DNA of 64,000 nt. It comes from BS750m-G62 sp964577175. Lineage in GTDB: Bacteria; Planctomycetota; Phycisphaerae; FEN-1346. Under the pieces are notes generated by a model. It saw only the letters and a program-made list of their open reading frames with translations, had not been told where the DNA came from and ran no database searches. The DNA lies in NCBI GenBank assembly GCA_964577175.1, contig CAZNYC010000001.1, positions 41,494 through 105,493 of the forward strand. The letters are read 5' to 3'. The translations under genes were made by a program, and so were the position numbers. Positions 50,511 through 59,130 of this stretch are shown here, in pieces (the stretch's first letter is position 1; each line of letters starts with the position of its first letter).

Positions 50511-51509
50511 CTACGGCTTGCGGAGGACGTAGAACTCCAGGTCGCGGTAGGTGTCGACGTCGGGGTAGCCCTCGGTCGTCGGGGGAATGGCCAGGCGCGC
50601 TTTCAGGGGCGGAAACCGGGACTGGACCAGCAACGCCGCCCGCAGGGCCTCGTCGGCGGGGGGCGTGGGAGCGGGCACCTTGCGCGGCCGCGTGCCGCTG
50701 CCCTCACGCCGCAGGCCCCATCCGCCGGGGTAGGCGCCGGGGTCCGTCAGCCGGGGCGGGGCCGGGTTCGACGCCCGGTTCCGATTGGCCAGGGTGAAGT
50801 TGCCCTCCCGCACGGGCCGGCCGATGCCGACCAGGAAGGCGTACCGCTTGCCGGCCTCCAGGGGCAACTCGTCCTCGCCCGTGAGGTCGAACTTCAGGTA
50901 CGTGAGCCGCCCGCTGCCCCCGCCGGCGAGCAGGTCCGGCATCGTGCCGCCGGTCGCCACGCGAATCGGCCGGTACGTGACGCCCCGGAGAAGATCGTCG
51001 CACCGATGGTTCTTGGAGAAGCCGTGGGTGGCGTCCGTGCCCGGCGGCGTGCCGTTGTCGTCGATGACGGGCGTGCCGGTGACCTCGAAGAACTGGACCA
51101 GCAGCGGCGCCCCCGCCACGCCGGGCAGGAAGGCGAGGTCGTCGTTGCCGGTCCGCAGGATGAGGGCGTCCAGGACGAACGGCTCCTCGCCGACGGTGAT
51201 GACCTGGCCGAGGTCGCGGCACCGCTGGTAGTAACCCTTGTCCTTCCAGGGGGGCGTGAGGCGGTTGCGGACGGACGTGTTCCCACCCAGGTTGGCACCC
51301 AGTTGGCGGATGACGACGCGGGCCGGGTCGAGGCCAAGGTCCTTCTGCACGCGCCGCCACTTGGCCTCCGTGCCGCGCTGCTCGTCCCGCGCGGGAAGCG
51401 GCGGCTCGAGCCGGCCGAGGGAGGTGACCTTCAACCCTGCTCCGGCAGCGGACGACAGGGCAAGCAGCCCCGCGGCGGCGAGGAAAATCGGCAGGCGGTG
51501 GCGGTTCAT
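50511..51509 (-). CDS. Secreted protein of unknown function
   Basis: 332 aa with a Sec signal (residues 1-24, ending AAGA). The mature protein has a beta-rich look with conserved-seeming motifs GANLGGNTSVRNRLTP, FFEVTGTPVIDDNGTP and FDLTGEDELPLEAGKRYAFLVG, suggestive of a carbohydrate-binding or lectin-like fold, but I do not recognise a family. Stands alone downstream of DUF456. Start at ATG 51509. Confidence 0.6.
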   Translation of the reverse strand: MNRHRLPIFLAAAGLLALSSAAGAGLKVTSLGRLEPPLPARDEQRGTEAKWRRVQKDLGLDPARVVIRQLGANLGGNTSVRNRLTPPWKDKGYYQRCRDLGQVITVGEEPFVLDALILRTGNDDLAFLPGVAGAPLLVQFFEVTGTPVIDDNGTPPGTDATHGFSKNHRCDDLLRGVTYRPIRVATGGTMPDLLAGGGSGRLTYLKFDLTGEDELPLEAGKRYAFLVGIGRPVREGNFTLANRNRASNPAPPRLTDPGAYPGGWGLRREGSGTRPRKVPAPTPPADEALRAALLVQSRFPPLKARLAIPPTTEGYPDVDTYRDLEFYVLRKP

Positions 51510-51580
51510 GGGTGATTCCTCGTGGTTTCAGCGCCGTGGGCCATCCTGCCACCGCGAGCGAAGGCGTACGATTCGTGTTT

Positions 51581-51608
51581 GCGCGGCGGGTCTCCGTATC
51601 CGCCGCGC
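51581..51608. repeat. Single REP-like hairpin
   Basis: GCGCGGCGGGTCTCCGTATCCGCCGCGC with one mismatch in the stem, in the gap between the secreted-protein gene and the DUF456 gene. Confidence 0.6.
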
Positions 51609-51730
51609 TTCTCCCTGTGCGGGGTCCCGGCCACCGGCTTCGCTCATGGCCGGGCGTTTGACGCCGCCGCAGGGTGGGTGCTTGCCCCCACGCGGTCACG
51701 GCGCATTTCGGCGGGTGCCGAGCACCTCCC

Positions 51731-52237
51731 CTACACGTTCCAGAAGACGTGGACGACCCCCCACAGAAAGAAGCCGGCGATAACGGAGGTGAGGGCGGTT
51801 TTGGCGACCGCCCCACACAGGAACCCCAGGAAGGTCCCCGCCCCGGACGTGAGGGCCTTTTTCGTCGTGGCGCCGGCCACGAGTTCCCCGACGATGGCGC
51901 CGACGAGCGGCCCCGCGATGATCCCGAACGGGGGGAACACGAAGAGGCCGACGACGACGCCGACGGCCCCGCCCGCAATGCCCGCCTTCGACCCCCCGAT
52001 CCGCTGCACCCCCCACACCGGCACCAGGTTATCGAGCACCGCAATGAGGAACGCAAGGCCCCCCAGCACCAGCAGCGTCACGAGCGAATAATCGTGCACG
52101 CCCGTCAACTGGAGCGAGAGCAGCGAGAAGAACGCCACCGGCGGCCCCGGCAAAACGGGCAGGATGCACCCCACGAACCCCACCGCCAGGATGATGAGGC
52201 CGACGACGATTCCCAGGATGGCGAGGGTGAGGTCCAT
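51731..52237 (-). CDS. DUF456 family membrane protein
   Basis: 168 aa, about five helices. Features of DUF456: opening LTLAILGIVVGLIILAVG, CILPVLPGPPVAF, DNLVPVWGVQRIGGSKAG and FGIIAGPLVGAIVGEL. Function unknown in the family. ATG at 52237 is preferred because it begins the first helix; the longer frame to 52288 gives a Pro-rich N-terminus unlike the family. Confidence 0.85.
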   Translation of the reverse strand: MDLTLAILGIVVGLIILAVGFVGCILPVLPGPPVAFFSLLSLQLTGVHDYSLVTLLVLGGLAFLIAVLDNLVPVWGVQRIGGSKAGIAGGAVGVVVGLFVFPPFGIIAGPLVGAIVGELVAGATTKKALTSGAGTFLGFLCGAVAKTALTSVIAGFFLWGVVHVFWNV

Positions 52238-52312
52238 GGATGGCTCGGGCGGCCGAGGGCGGGGGCTCCGCGCGTCGCCGGCCGGCAAAGCGCGCTCCCC
52301 TTCGGGTCGCGG

Positions 52313-52442
52313 CTAACACGACAACGCTAAATCGGGCATTTGCGCGGTGGGTCTCCGTACCCACCGCGCTCGGAACGGTTTTTCCAGGGCGGCGCGGCGG
52401 GTACGGAGACCCGCCGCGCACGAGTTAGCGTTGTAGTGCTAA
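52313..52442. repeat. About 130-bp TIR element, copy C (most complete)
   Basis: Ends CTAACACGACAACGCTAA (left) and inverted TTAGCACTACAACGCTAA (right), matching at 16 of 18. Inside: hairpin GCGCGGTGGGT/ACCCACCGCGC, a spacer of about 20 bases (TCGGAACGGTTTTTCCAGGG), and hairpin GCGCGGCGGGT/ACCCGCCGCGC. No coding capacity. Ends 15 bases before the stop of the oxidoreductase gene. Confidence 0.82.
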
Positions 52443-52457
52443 GAGGGCATCACGTTC

Positions 52458-53918
52458 TCAGACCCGGCCCTCGATGGTGAACGGCGGCCGGTAGGGCTCC
52501 TTCACGAGCAGGTTGGCGATCTCCGCCGACTCGCCCGTGAACCGCTCCGTCTTCGGGTCGAACGTCAGCCACGGGCCGAGCGTGGGGCGTTCCTTTTCCA
52601 GGTCCACGCCGTTGCGCTTCAGGTGGTCGACGGTCTGCTTCCAGGTTTCCTCGGCTTCCTCGATGCCGTCGACGGCCTCGGTCACCTGGCCGGCGTCGAC
52701 GCGCCGGCCGATGCGACAACTGATGTTCCCCGTATGCAGCATGACGGAGGAAAGGTGCCCGCCGAGGACGTCGGCCCGCAAATCCTCGACCTTGCGGGAC
52801 TTGACGGCGTCGAGCCAGTTGCGCATGTGCCCGGAGCCGCCGTCGCCCTTGATCTTCTCGGTCTGCTTGCCGTCGTTGTCGTAGACGGCCCCGCCGCCGC
52901 GGGAGACGGCGAAGAAACCGTTTTCGCACTTGATGAGGTTTGTGAACCGGAAACCCCGCCCGAACCGGCGGTACACGCTGGTGCCCTTCTTGTTGCCCTT
53001 CTCGTCCACGTACGGCAGGTTGCGGGAACCGAAGATGATCGGCACCTTCCACTTCATGACGATGATCTCGGTGTTGGGCGTGGTGGCGTCGTCGTCGTAC
53101 TTGAACCGGCCGCCGGCGCCCATCATCTCGACGGGCACGTCCTCGCCGATGTCCAGCACGTGGTGCACGTCGTCGATGGTGTGGATGACGCGGTTGCCCA
53201 TGTCGCCGTTGCCGTACTCCCAGAACCAGTGCCAGTCGTAATGGAACCGTTTGCGCCTCAGGGGCACCATGTACCGCGGCCCGCACCAGAGGCTGTAATC
53301 GACGTTATCGGGGGGCGTCTGGGGCCCGTCGACGTTGCCGATCGGCCCGCGATGGGCATACCAGAGGGAATGGACCCACTGGAGTTCGCCGAGTTCCCGC
53401 TTGCGTATCTTGTCGCGCAGGGTGAGGAACGCCGGGTCCGACCGCTGCTGGGTGCCGATCTGCACGATGCGCTTGTACTTTCGGGCGGCCTCGACCATCT
53501 TGCGGCCTTCCCAGATGGAGTGGCTGGCCGGCTTCTCGCAATAAACGTCCTTGCCGGCCTCGCACGCCATGATCGTGCCGAGCGCATGCCAATGGTTCGG
53601 CATGGCAATGGCGACGGCGTCGACGCTCTTGTCGTCGAGGAGTTTTCGCAGGTCGCGGTACTGCTTGGGGTTCCCACCGGCCTTGTTGGCCGCCGAGCCC
53701 ATCCGGCCGACGTCGGGGTCGCAGACGGCGACCACCTGGCCGCCGCTCTTCTCGGCCCATCCGACGTGGGCGCCCCCCCGGCCACCGCAGCCGATGACGC
53801 CCACCGGCACGCGTTCGTTGGCGCCGAAGACGCGGGAACCGGCCACCAGCAGGGTCGCTCCGCCGACGGCGGTGCCGGCGAGGAAGTTGCGGCGTGTCAG
53901 ACGCTTCGAGGAACTCAT
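52458..53918 (-). CDS. Gfo/Idh/MocA family oxidoreductase, Tat-exported
   Basis: 486 aa. Tat signal SKRLTRRNFLAGTAVGG, then a Rossmann NAD(P) domain (VPVGVIGCGGRGGAHVG), the C-terminal sugar-oxidoreductase domain with EKPASHSIWEG (the EKP lysine) and GNGDMGNRVIHTIDDVHHVL. ATG at 53918 follows AAGGAG. Planctomycetes carry many such Tat-targeted members thought to act on sugar derivatives. Substrate unknown. Flanked by TIR elements on both sides. Confidence 0.93.
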   Translation of the reverse strand: MSSSKRLTRRNFLAGTAVGGATLLVAGSRVFGANERVPVGVIGCGGRGGAHVGWAEKSGGQVVAVCDPDVGRMGSAANKAGGNPKQYRDLRKLLDDKSVDAVAIAMPNHWHALGTIMACEAGKDVYCEKPASHSIWEGRKMVEAARKYKRIVQIGTQQRSDPAFLTLRDKIRKRELGELQWVHSLWYAHRGPIGNVDGPQTPPDNVDYSLWCGPRYMVPLRRKRFHYDWHWFWEYGNGDMGNRVIHTIDDVHHVLDIGEDVPVEMMGAGGRFKYDDDATTPNTEIIVMKWKVPIIFGSRNLPYVDEKGNKKGTSVYRRFGRGFRFTNLIKCENGFFAVSRGGGAVYDNDGKQTEKIKGDGGSGHMRNWLDAVKSRKVEDLRADVLGGHLSSVMLHTGNISCRIGRRVDAGQVTEAVDGIEEAEETWKQTVDHLKRNGVDLEKERPTLGPWLTFDPKTERFTGESAEIANLLVKEPYRPPFTIEGRV

Positions 53919-54121
53919 ACGGCGACTCCTTATCGCTGAACGGTCTCGGGATTCCGTGCAAATGGCATCAGGGGATTGAAACCCGCCTCGCGGCGCCGCC
54001 TCCCGCAAAAAGCCAGGCGGGTTGCTTCGAGGGCCCGGCAACGGCGTGCGGCCCGCAAGCGGCCCGGCGAACACGAACGTCGTGACGCGTTGCAGGGCCC
54101 CCGACGCTTGCCCCGCGACCG

Positions 54122-54252
54122 CTTACCACTACAACGCTAAGTCCGCATTTTGCGCGGTGGGTCTCCGCGCCCACCGCGCTCGAAAGGGTGTTTTTGGGGC
54201 TGCGCGGCGGGTGCGGAGACCCGCCGCGCACGAGTTAGCGTTGTAGGGTTAC
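54122..54252. repeat. About 130-bp TIR element, copy D, abutting the Hsp70 stop
   Basis: Left CTTACCACTACAACGCTAA, right inverted end with TTAGCGTTGTAGGGTTAC. Internal arms GCGCGGTGGGTCTCCGC... and GCGCGGCGGGTGCGG..., spacer CGAAAGGGTGTTTTTGGGGC. The TTA at 54249-54251 is the stop codon (TAA) of the Hsp70 gene, so the element end forms it. Confidence 0.8.
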
Positions 54253-55817
54253 TCGACGCTCTTCAATCCCAGGCGCTTCGCCTCCTCGGCCACCTCGTCG
54301 GCCTTCAGGCCCGACTCGCGGGTAATCTCGGTCGTGATGCGCCGGCCGGTCTCCTGGTCCTCGGCGGTCAGGTGGATGCGTCCCTTGCGGTCGTAGGAGT
54401 ACGTGACCCGGACGAGGCTGCCGGCGGGCCGGCCGGGCGGCAGGCCCGTGACCTCGGCCGCGCCGATGATGATGTTCGCTTCCGGCGTCGGGGCGTCGCC
54501 CTGGACCACCTGGAGGATGATCTTCTGCTGGTCGTCCACGGCCGTCTGGTACGTCTTGCTGACGCTCGTCGGCAGGCGTCGGTTCTTGGGGATGATGACG
54601 TCGTTGCGGTACTGGAGGGTCCGGGCGTCCTTGATGATGAGGCCGAGGGCGTGGGCGGCCACGTCGGCGGTCTTGATCTTGCCGAGGCGTTCGGCGGCCT
54701 CCGCCCCGAGTTCGTGGATCGGCTCGCCGCCCTCCAGCACGCAGATGGCCGCATGGATCGCCGCCCCGAACGATACCGACTCGTCGACCGGCACCTCGGC
54801 CTTGACCTCCTTGTTGCTCATGCGCTCCAGGAGGCGCTGGACCATCGGCATGCGGGTCGAGCCGCCCGTGGGGATGATGCGGCTGACGCCGGCCCACGTG
54901 ACGCCCGCCTCCTCCAGGACCATCTCGGTCGTCAGTTGGGTGACGGCGAGGAGGTCCTCTGTGAGCGACTCGAAGACCTCGCGTGACACGTCGTAGTTGC
55001 CCCAGTTGCCGCGGAAACTGACCGGCACGCGGGCCCATTCGCGGCGGCTGAGGGTCTTCTTGGCCTCCTCGGCGCTCAGCCACAGGTACGAGAGGGCCTG
55101 CGGGTCCTCCCGCGGGTCGTCGTTGAACTCGTCGCGGAAGGCGTCGGCCAGGTAGTTGACCAGCCGTTCGTCCCAGTCCTTGCCGCCCAGTTCCACGTCG
55201 CCGTCGGTCGCCAGGGTGATGAACTCGTGGCCGCGCTTCTCGATGACCGTCACGTCGAACGTCCCGCCGCCCAGGTCGTAGACGAGGATGACGCCGTCCT
55301 CGCCCTGCTCGGCCAGACCGTAGGAGAGCGCGCTGGCCGTGGGCTCGTTGACGATGTCGAGGACCTCGACGCCGGCGATGGCACCGGCGTCCTCGGTGGC
55401 CTTGCGGCGGGCGTCGTCGAAGTAGGCGGGCACCGTGATGACCGCCCGCCGGATGGGGCCGATGTGCATCTCGGCGTCCTTGACCACCTTCTTCAGGATC
55501 AGGGCCGAGATCGATTCCGGCGTGTACGTTTCGCCGTCCACCTTGAACCGCCACTTCGGGTTGCCCATCTGGCGTTTGACGTTCAGGACGGCGCGGGCGG
55601 GGTTGGCCAGGGCCTCGCGGCGGGCGTCGCGGCCGACGATGACCCCGGACGTCGTGAAGACCACCACCGAGGGCGTCAGCAACTCGCCCTCGGCGTTCGG
55701 GACGATGACCGGCCGGCCGGAGGCGTCGACGACGGCCAGTTTCGTCAGCGTCGTCCCGAGGTCGATCCCGACGGTTCGCTGGGTGCGCGGCTCAGGTTGG
55801 GAGCCCGGCTCCGTCAT
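54249..55817 (-). CDS. Short Hsp70-family chaperone
   Basis: 522 aa. Full nucleotide-binding domain: GIDLGTTLTKLAVV (phosphate 1), VPAYFDDARRKATEDAG, VYDLGGGTFDVTVIEK (phosphate 2), PTGGSTRMPMVQ and a substrate-domain-like region (TYQTAVDDQQKIILQVVQG). Canonical DnaK is about 630 aa; here the C-terminal helical lid is missing or reduced, so it is a paralogue, not the housekeeping copy. ATG at 55817 has GGAGG 4 bases away and a strong upstream promoter. Neighbours with FHA and J-like domains suggest a dedicated chaperone-signalling set. Confidence 0.9.
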   Translation of the reverse strand: MTEPGSQPEPRTQRTVGIDLGTTLTKLAVVDASGRPVIVPNAEGELLTPSVVVFTTSGVIVGRDARREALANPARAVLNVKRQMGNPKWRFKVDGETYTPESISALILKKVVKDAEMHIGPIRRAVITVPAYFDDARRKATEDAGAIAGVEVLDIVNEPTASALSYGLAEQGEDGVILVYDLGGGTFDVTVIEKRGHEFITLATDGDVELGGKDWDERLVNYLADAFRDEFNDDPREDPQALSYLWLSAEEAKKTLSRREWARVPVSFRGNWGNYDVSREVFESLTEDLLAVTQLTTEMVLEEAGVTWAGVSRIIPTGGSTRMPMVQRLLERMSNKEVKAEVPVDESVSFGAAIHAAICVLEGGEPIHELGAEAAERLGKIKTADVAAHALGLIIKDARTLQYRNDVIIPKNRRLPTSVSKTYQTAVDDQQKIILQVVQGDAPTPEANIIIGAAEVTGLPPGRPAGSLVRVTYSYDRKGRIHLTAEDQETGRRITTEITRESGLKADEVAEEAKRLGLKSVE

Positions 55818-55850
55818 GAAACCTCCGCAGGCGGCCAAAAGATGATACGC

Positions 55851-55878
55851 ATTCTAAACCCGCCCGTCCGGTTGTCAA
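55851..55878 (-). promoter_or_regulatory. Sigma70-type promoter of the Hsp70 gene
   Basis: Minus strand TTGACA (55878-55873), 16-base spacer, TAGAAT (55856-55851), 34 bases before the start codon. Both boxes nearly consensus. Confidence 0.65.
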
Positions 55879-55894
55879 GCGCGGCGGGCAATGG

Positions 55895-55923
55895 TTGACG
55901 GAGGCGAGACCATCGGCTACGAT
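55895..55923 (+). promoter_or_regulatory. Divergent promoter of the FHA-protein gene
   Basis: Plus strand TTGACG (55895-55900), 17-base spacer, TACGAT (55918-55923), about 120 bases before the FHA gene. It is back-to-back with the Hsp70 promoter with -35 boxes about 16 bases apart, so one regulator could control both. Confidence 0.5.
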
Positions 55924-56045
55924 TCCCGGGCCGGAAGAGGCGGCAGGCCGTCGGCGGCGCGGCCAGGAGGGCGACCGACCCGGCCGACACGCCGATTTGT
56001 GGCGCGGCCGCCCGCACCCGGCCGTATAACCCCGCGGAGGAACGG

Positions 56046-57284
56046 ATGACCGACAACCCCACAGGCGGCAGCGCGTTGCCCGCCCGCCGACCCGGCGGTG
56101 GGGTCCGTGCGCACCTGGAGTCCCGCGGCGGCCCGGAGAAGGGCGACACCTTCCGTCTCGCCCCGGGGGTGACCGTCATCGGCCGCGACGCCTCCTGCGA
56201 CATCCAACTCTCCGAGCCCGCCATCTCCCGCCAGCACTGCCGCATCGATCACGCCGGCGACCAGTGGGTCCTGCGGAACCTGAGCAGCAACGGGACCCGC
56301 ATCAAACGGAAGGAAATCGAGGAGCACGTCCTCGCGGGCGGCGACGAGATCCGCATCGGCGCCAAGACCCGGCTGGTGTTCGTCCTGGAGGAACGGGCCG
56401 CCGCCGAGGGCACCCGGCCCCAGTTCCGCCCCCGCACCGCCGACGGCGACGCCGTCGGCGCCGCCGAAGAGGAAGAGGCCGAGGCCGCCGAGGAGGAAGA
56501 GGAGCAGCCGTCCCTGTTCCAGCGACGGCGCGGCCTGTTCATCGCCCTGGGGGCGTACCTGGCCTTGCTGATCCTCGGCGGCATCCTCGCGGCCGTCTAT
56601 CTCAGAAGCGACGGGGGCGGGGGCCGCCGCGAGGGCATCCCCCGTCTATCGCTGGACGCCCGCATCATCCCCGCGGGCGGGTCCGAGCCCCTGCGGGTCG
56701 ATCGCACCTCCCCCACCGGCATCTGGTGCGTCAACGACCGCGGCGAACAGATCCTCGTGCCCCACGAGGACCTCAAGGCCGACCGCGCGCGGCGCGTGCC
56801 CGGCATCCGCCAGGCCATCGACGTCCAGTACCTGACACCCGACGAGTTCGAACGCCGCCGGCGCAGGAACGAGATCGCCCCCGACTACCCGTACGTCCTC
56901 GAACGCAACCGCAGCCGCTCCAGGGCCGAACGCCTCAAACAGGAAGCCCTGCAGGCCTACCTGGTCAGCGACATGCCCGGCAACGAGGAGAAACTCTTCT
57001 ATGCCGTCCGCTACTTCCAGCGGGCGATGGCACATTACGGCATGCGGTTCCTGCCCGACCCGGCCGAGGACAAAGTCCGCCAGCAGGCCACCCGCAAACT
57101 CATCGACCGCATTCACGAACTGTACCGGGAAGCCGTGCGGCTCTCCAAGGCCGGCGATTACGGCGGGGCCATCGCCGCCTACGAGAAGATCCTGGACTAC
57201 GTGCCCGAACGCGAAAACCTCATCTATCGGAATGTGTCGCGACGCCTGACCGACGTCCGCCGCAAGGCCGCCGCCCGACGGTGA
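56046..57284 (+). CDS. FHA-domain single-pass membrane protein
   Basis: 412 aa. FHA domain at about residues 20-115 (VTVIGRDASCDIQL, AISRQHCRI, NLSSNGTRIKRKEI), a very acidic linker (about 130-155), a membrane helix (RRRGLFIALGAYLALLILGGIL region, about 165-187) and an extracytoplasmic domain ending in a short TPR-like helical hairpin (AGDYGGAIAAYEKILDYVPE). Cytoplasmic FHA reads phosphothreonine. Divergently promoted from Hsp70; convergent with the J-like gene. No kinase is adjacent, so the phosphorylating partner may be distant. Confidence 0.83.
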   Translation: MTDNPTGGSALPARRPGGGVRAHLESRGGPEKGDTFRLAPGVTVIGRDASCDIQLSEPAISRQHCRIDHAGDQWVLRNLSSNGTRIKRKEIEEHVLAGGDEIRIGAKTRLVFVLEERAAAEGTRPQFRPRTADGDAVGAAEEEEAEAAEEEEEQPSLFQRRRGLFIALGAYLALLILGGILAAVYLRSDGGGGRREGIPRLSLDARIIPAGGSEPLRVDRTSPTGIWCVNDRGEQILVPHEDLKADRARRVPGIRQAIDVQYLTPDEFERRRRRNEIAPDYPYVLERNRSRSRAERLKQEALQAYLVSDMPGNEEKLFYAVRYFQRAMAHYGMRFLPDPAEDKVRQQATRKLIDRIHELYREAVRLSKAGDYGGAIAAYEKILDYVPERENLIYRNVSRRLTDVRRKAAARR

Positions 57285-57375
57285 CGCCCGCGCGGCCGCG
57301 GCGCCGGGGACGCCCAAGCGGACGCCCCGGCCACACCATTCCCAGGATCGGCGCGCACCGCGGTCGGCCCATGCC

Positions 57376-58818
57376 TCAGGGGGCGGACTCGTCGGGGCCC
57401 AGTTGAACGGGGCTTCCTTCTCCCCGCTTCTCGCCCTTGACGCCGAAGAACTTGACGTCCGGCGGGGGCGCGTCCTCCACGGGCACCGGCGGGCGCCCGG
57501 CGGGATACTTCTTGCGGAACTGCTCCAGCCATGCCGGCGCCTCGGCCGACGTTTCCTCGGGCGCCGGGTCGGGCGGTTCGTCCCCGCCGGCAGTCGGCGC
57601 CGCCTCGCCGGGCGATTCCACCGTCCCCTCCGGCACCACCGGCGACAGGCCGGCGGACTCGCCCACCCCGGTCGTGAGCGGGGCAGCGAGATCCGCCGCG
57701 GCGCCCTCGGCTTCCGGCGATGCCGGCCCGTAGAGTTCCAGCACGCCCACCACGACCAGCACCGCGACGACCAGCGACACGATCCCTACCGCGACCGCGA
57801 CGGAGACGAGAATCTGGGGCCGGTCGGCCACCCAGCCGACGGCGGCGCCGCCCGCCCCGCCCAGCCGGCCGCCCAGCGACCGGACGCGGTCCCGGGCCAC
57901 CCGCGCCGCCTTCCGGCCGCGGTGTACCTCCACGGGTGAATCATCAATATGCGCCAGCGCCGCGTCCAGGTCCGCCTTCGTCTGGCCGAGAATCCGCGCC
58001 ACCGCCGCCAGCACCTTGCCCTTGCCCAGGTCCCCGCCGTAACGGCGGATGCGGCGGCCGAGACGCAGCAGCGTCCGTTCCGGGTCGTCCTTCGCCTGCC
58101 GCACCAGGCGCAACTCGCTGAAAACGCGGACGCTGCGGCCGACCTCCTCGGCGACCATCCGCGCCACGCCCAGCGGGATGCCCAGCATCCGCTGCGTCTT
58201 CTTGACCGACTCCACCCGTTTCTCGAGCGGGCCGGACTCCAGGCACTGCCCCAGGACGGCGGCATCGCGGTAAATCCAGACGGCCACCGGCAGCGGAAGC
58301 GCGTGGGCGCCGACCGCCGGCCACCCTTCCGTCCGGGCCATGACCCGCTGCATCAGGTACGGCATGAGGCGGGCGACCGGAATGCCGCGCGCCCGGCACG
58401 CCGTCAGCCACGCCTCCAGGGCCGCCGGGGTCCGGTCGCCCTGCCCGAGGTGCTCCCGGGCGAGGGCCTCGGTCTGCTCCCGCCATCGGCCCATCAGCGT
58501 GTTGTCGTAGGCGCGCTTCTTCTCGGGATTCGTGAGCGTGGAAACGGCCTGGCCGACCTCGGCCAGCAGGCCGAGCGCCTGTTTCCGGTACAGGCCGATC
58601 TGGTACGCGCGGACCTTGCGTTTGACCTGCCGCCCCGCCTGCAGGATCGCCTTTTCGTCCGTTTCGAGTTCCGGCACGCCCAGCAGGCCGTAATGCGACG
58701 GTTCGGGCATCTCGACGCCGAGCCACTCGCGCAGCATCTCCTCGCGGGGGAGGTCGGCCTGCGTCGCACGATTGGAACTCGCGCTCGGATTCACCACACG
58801 TCTTTCTCTGCGCAGCAT
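57376..58818 (-). CDS. J-like-domain membrane protein (planctomycete type)
   Basis: 480 aa. Residues about 38-112 match the J-like fold common in planctomycete proteins (HYGLLGVPELETDEKAIL, RKVRAYQIG, LTNPEKKRAYDNTL) but have no HPD tripeptide, so classical Hsp70 ATPase stimulation is doubtful. A helical region follows to about 310, then a single membrane helix (about 330-355) and a Pro/Glu/Ala-rich exported tail. Placed next to Hsp70 and FHA genes. Could bind Hsp70 by a variant mode or be a structural module. Confidence 0.75.
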   Translation of the reverse strand: MLRRERRVVNPSASSNRATQADLPREEMLREWLGVEMPEPSHYGLLGVPELETDEKAILQAGRQVKRKVRAYQIGLYRKQALGLLAEVGQAVSTLTNPEKKRAYDNTLMGRWREQTEALAREHLGQGDRTPAALEAWLTACRARGIPVARLMPYLMQRVMARTEGWPAVGAHALPLPVAVWIYRDAAVLGQCLESGPLEKRVESVKKTQRMLGIPLGVARMVAEEVGRSVRVFSELRLVRQAKDDPERTLLRLGRRIRRYGGDLGKGKVLAAVARILGQTKADLDAALAHIDDSPVEVHRGRKAARVARDRVRSLGGRLGGAGGAAVGWVADRPQILVSVAVAVGIVSLVVAVLVVVGVLELYGPASPEAEGAAADLAAPLTTGVGESAGLSPVVPEGTVESPGEAAPTAGGDEPPDPAPEETSAEAPAWLEQFRKKYPAGRPPVPVEDAPPPDVKFFGVKGEKRGEGSPVQLGPDESAP

Positions 58819-58963
58819 GGGGCCGGGCGTGGTATCATATCGGCACTGGGGGAGGTTGACAAGCAGCGAACCGCCGTCCGTCCCGTCTGGACGCTCCTGA
58901 ATGGGGCGCGACGGCCTGCCGGCGCACTCCCGGCGTCCGCCTGCAACGCCACAACAGCGTTCC

Positions 58964-59073
58964 GCGCGGTGGGCCTCCCGGCTTACCGCGCCGAAAACGG
59001 AGGTGCCACGGTGTGCTTGTCAAACCGTGTTCTCCGATCGGCAGGCACGGATGGGCAAGCCATCCGTGGCACC
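58964..59073. repeat. Composite repeat upstream of pus10: REP-like hairpin plus GGTGCCACGG element
   Basis: Hairpin GCGCGGTGGGCCTCCC.../ACCGCGC at 58964-58991, then a 72-bp element with perfect 10-bp inverted ends GGTGCCACGG (59002-59011) and CCGTGGCACC (59064-59073). It fills the 312-base gap before pus10; the remaining part (58819-58960) shows only a CAACGCC/GCGTT vestige of a TIR end and no gene. Confidence 0.65.
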
Positions 59074-59130
59074 GGCCGCACGGGAAGGAGCAACCACCCG
59101 CTGCTCCCCGCACTATAAGGTACGGTTCAG

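Noticed and set aside
52313..54252. CRISPR-like interpretation of the recurring GCGCGGYGGGT hairpins
   Set aside because: Copies are kilobases apart, not regularly spaced with unique spacers, and no cas genes are present.
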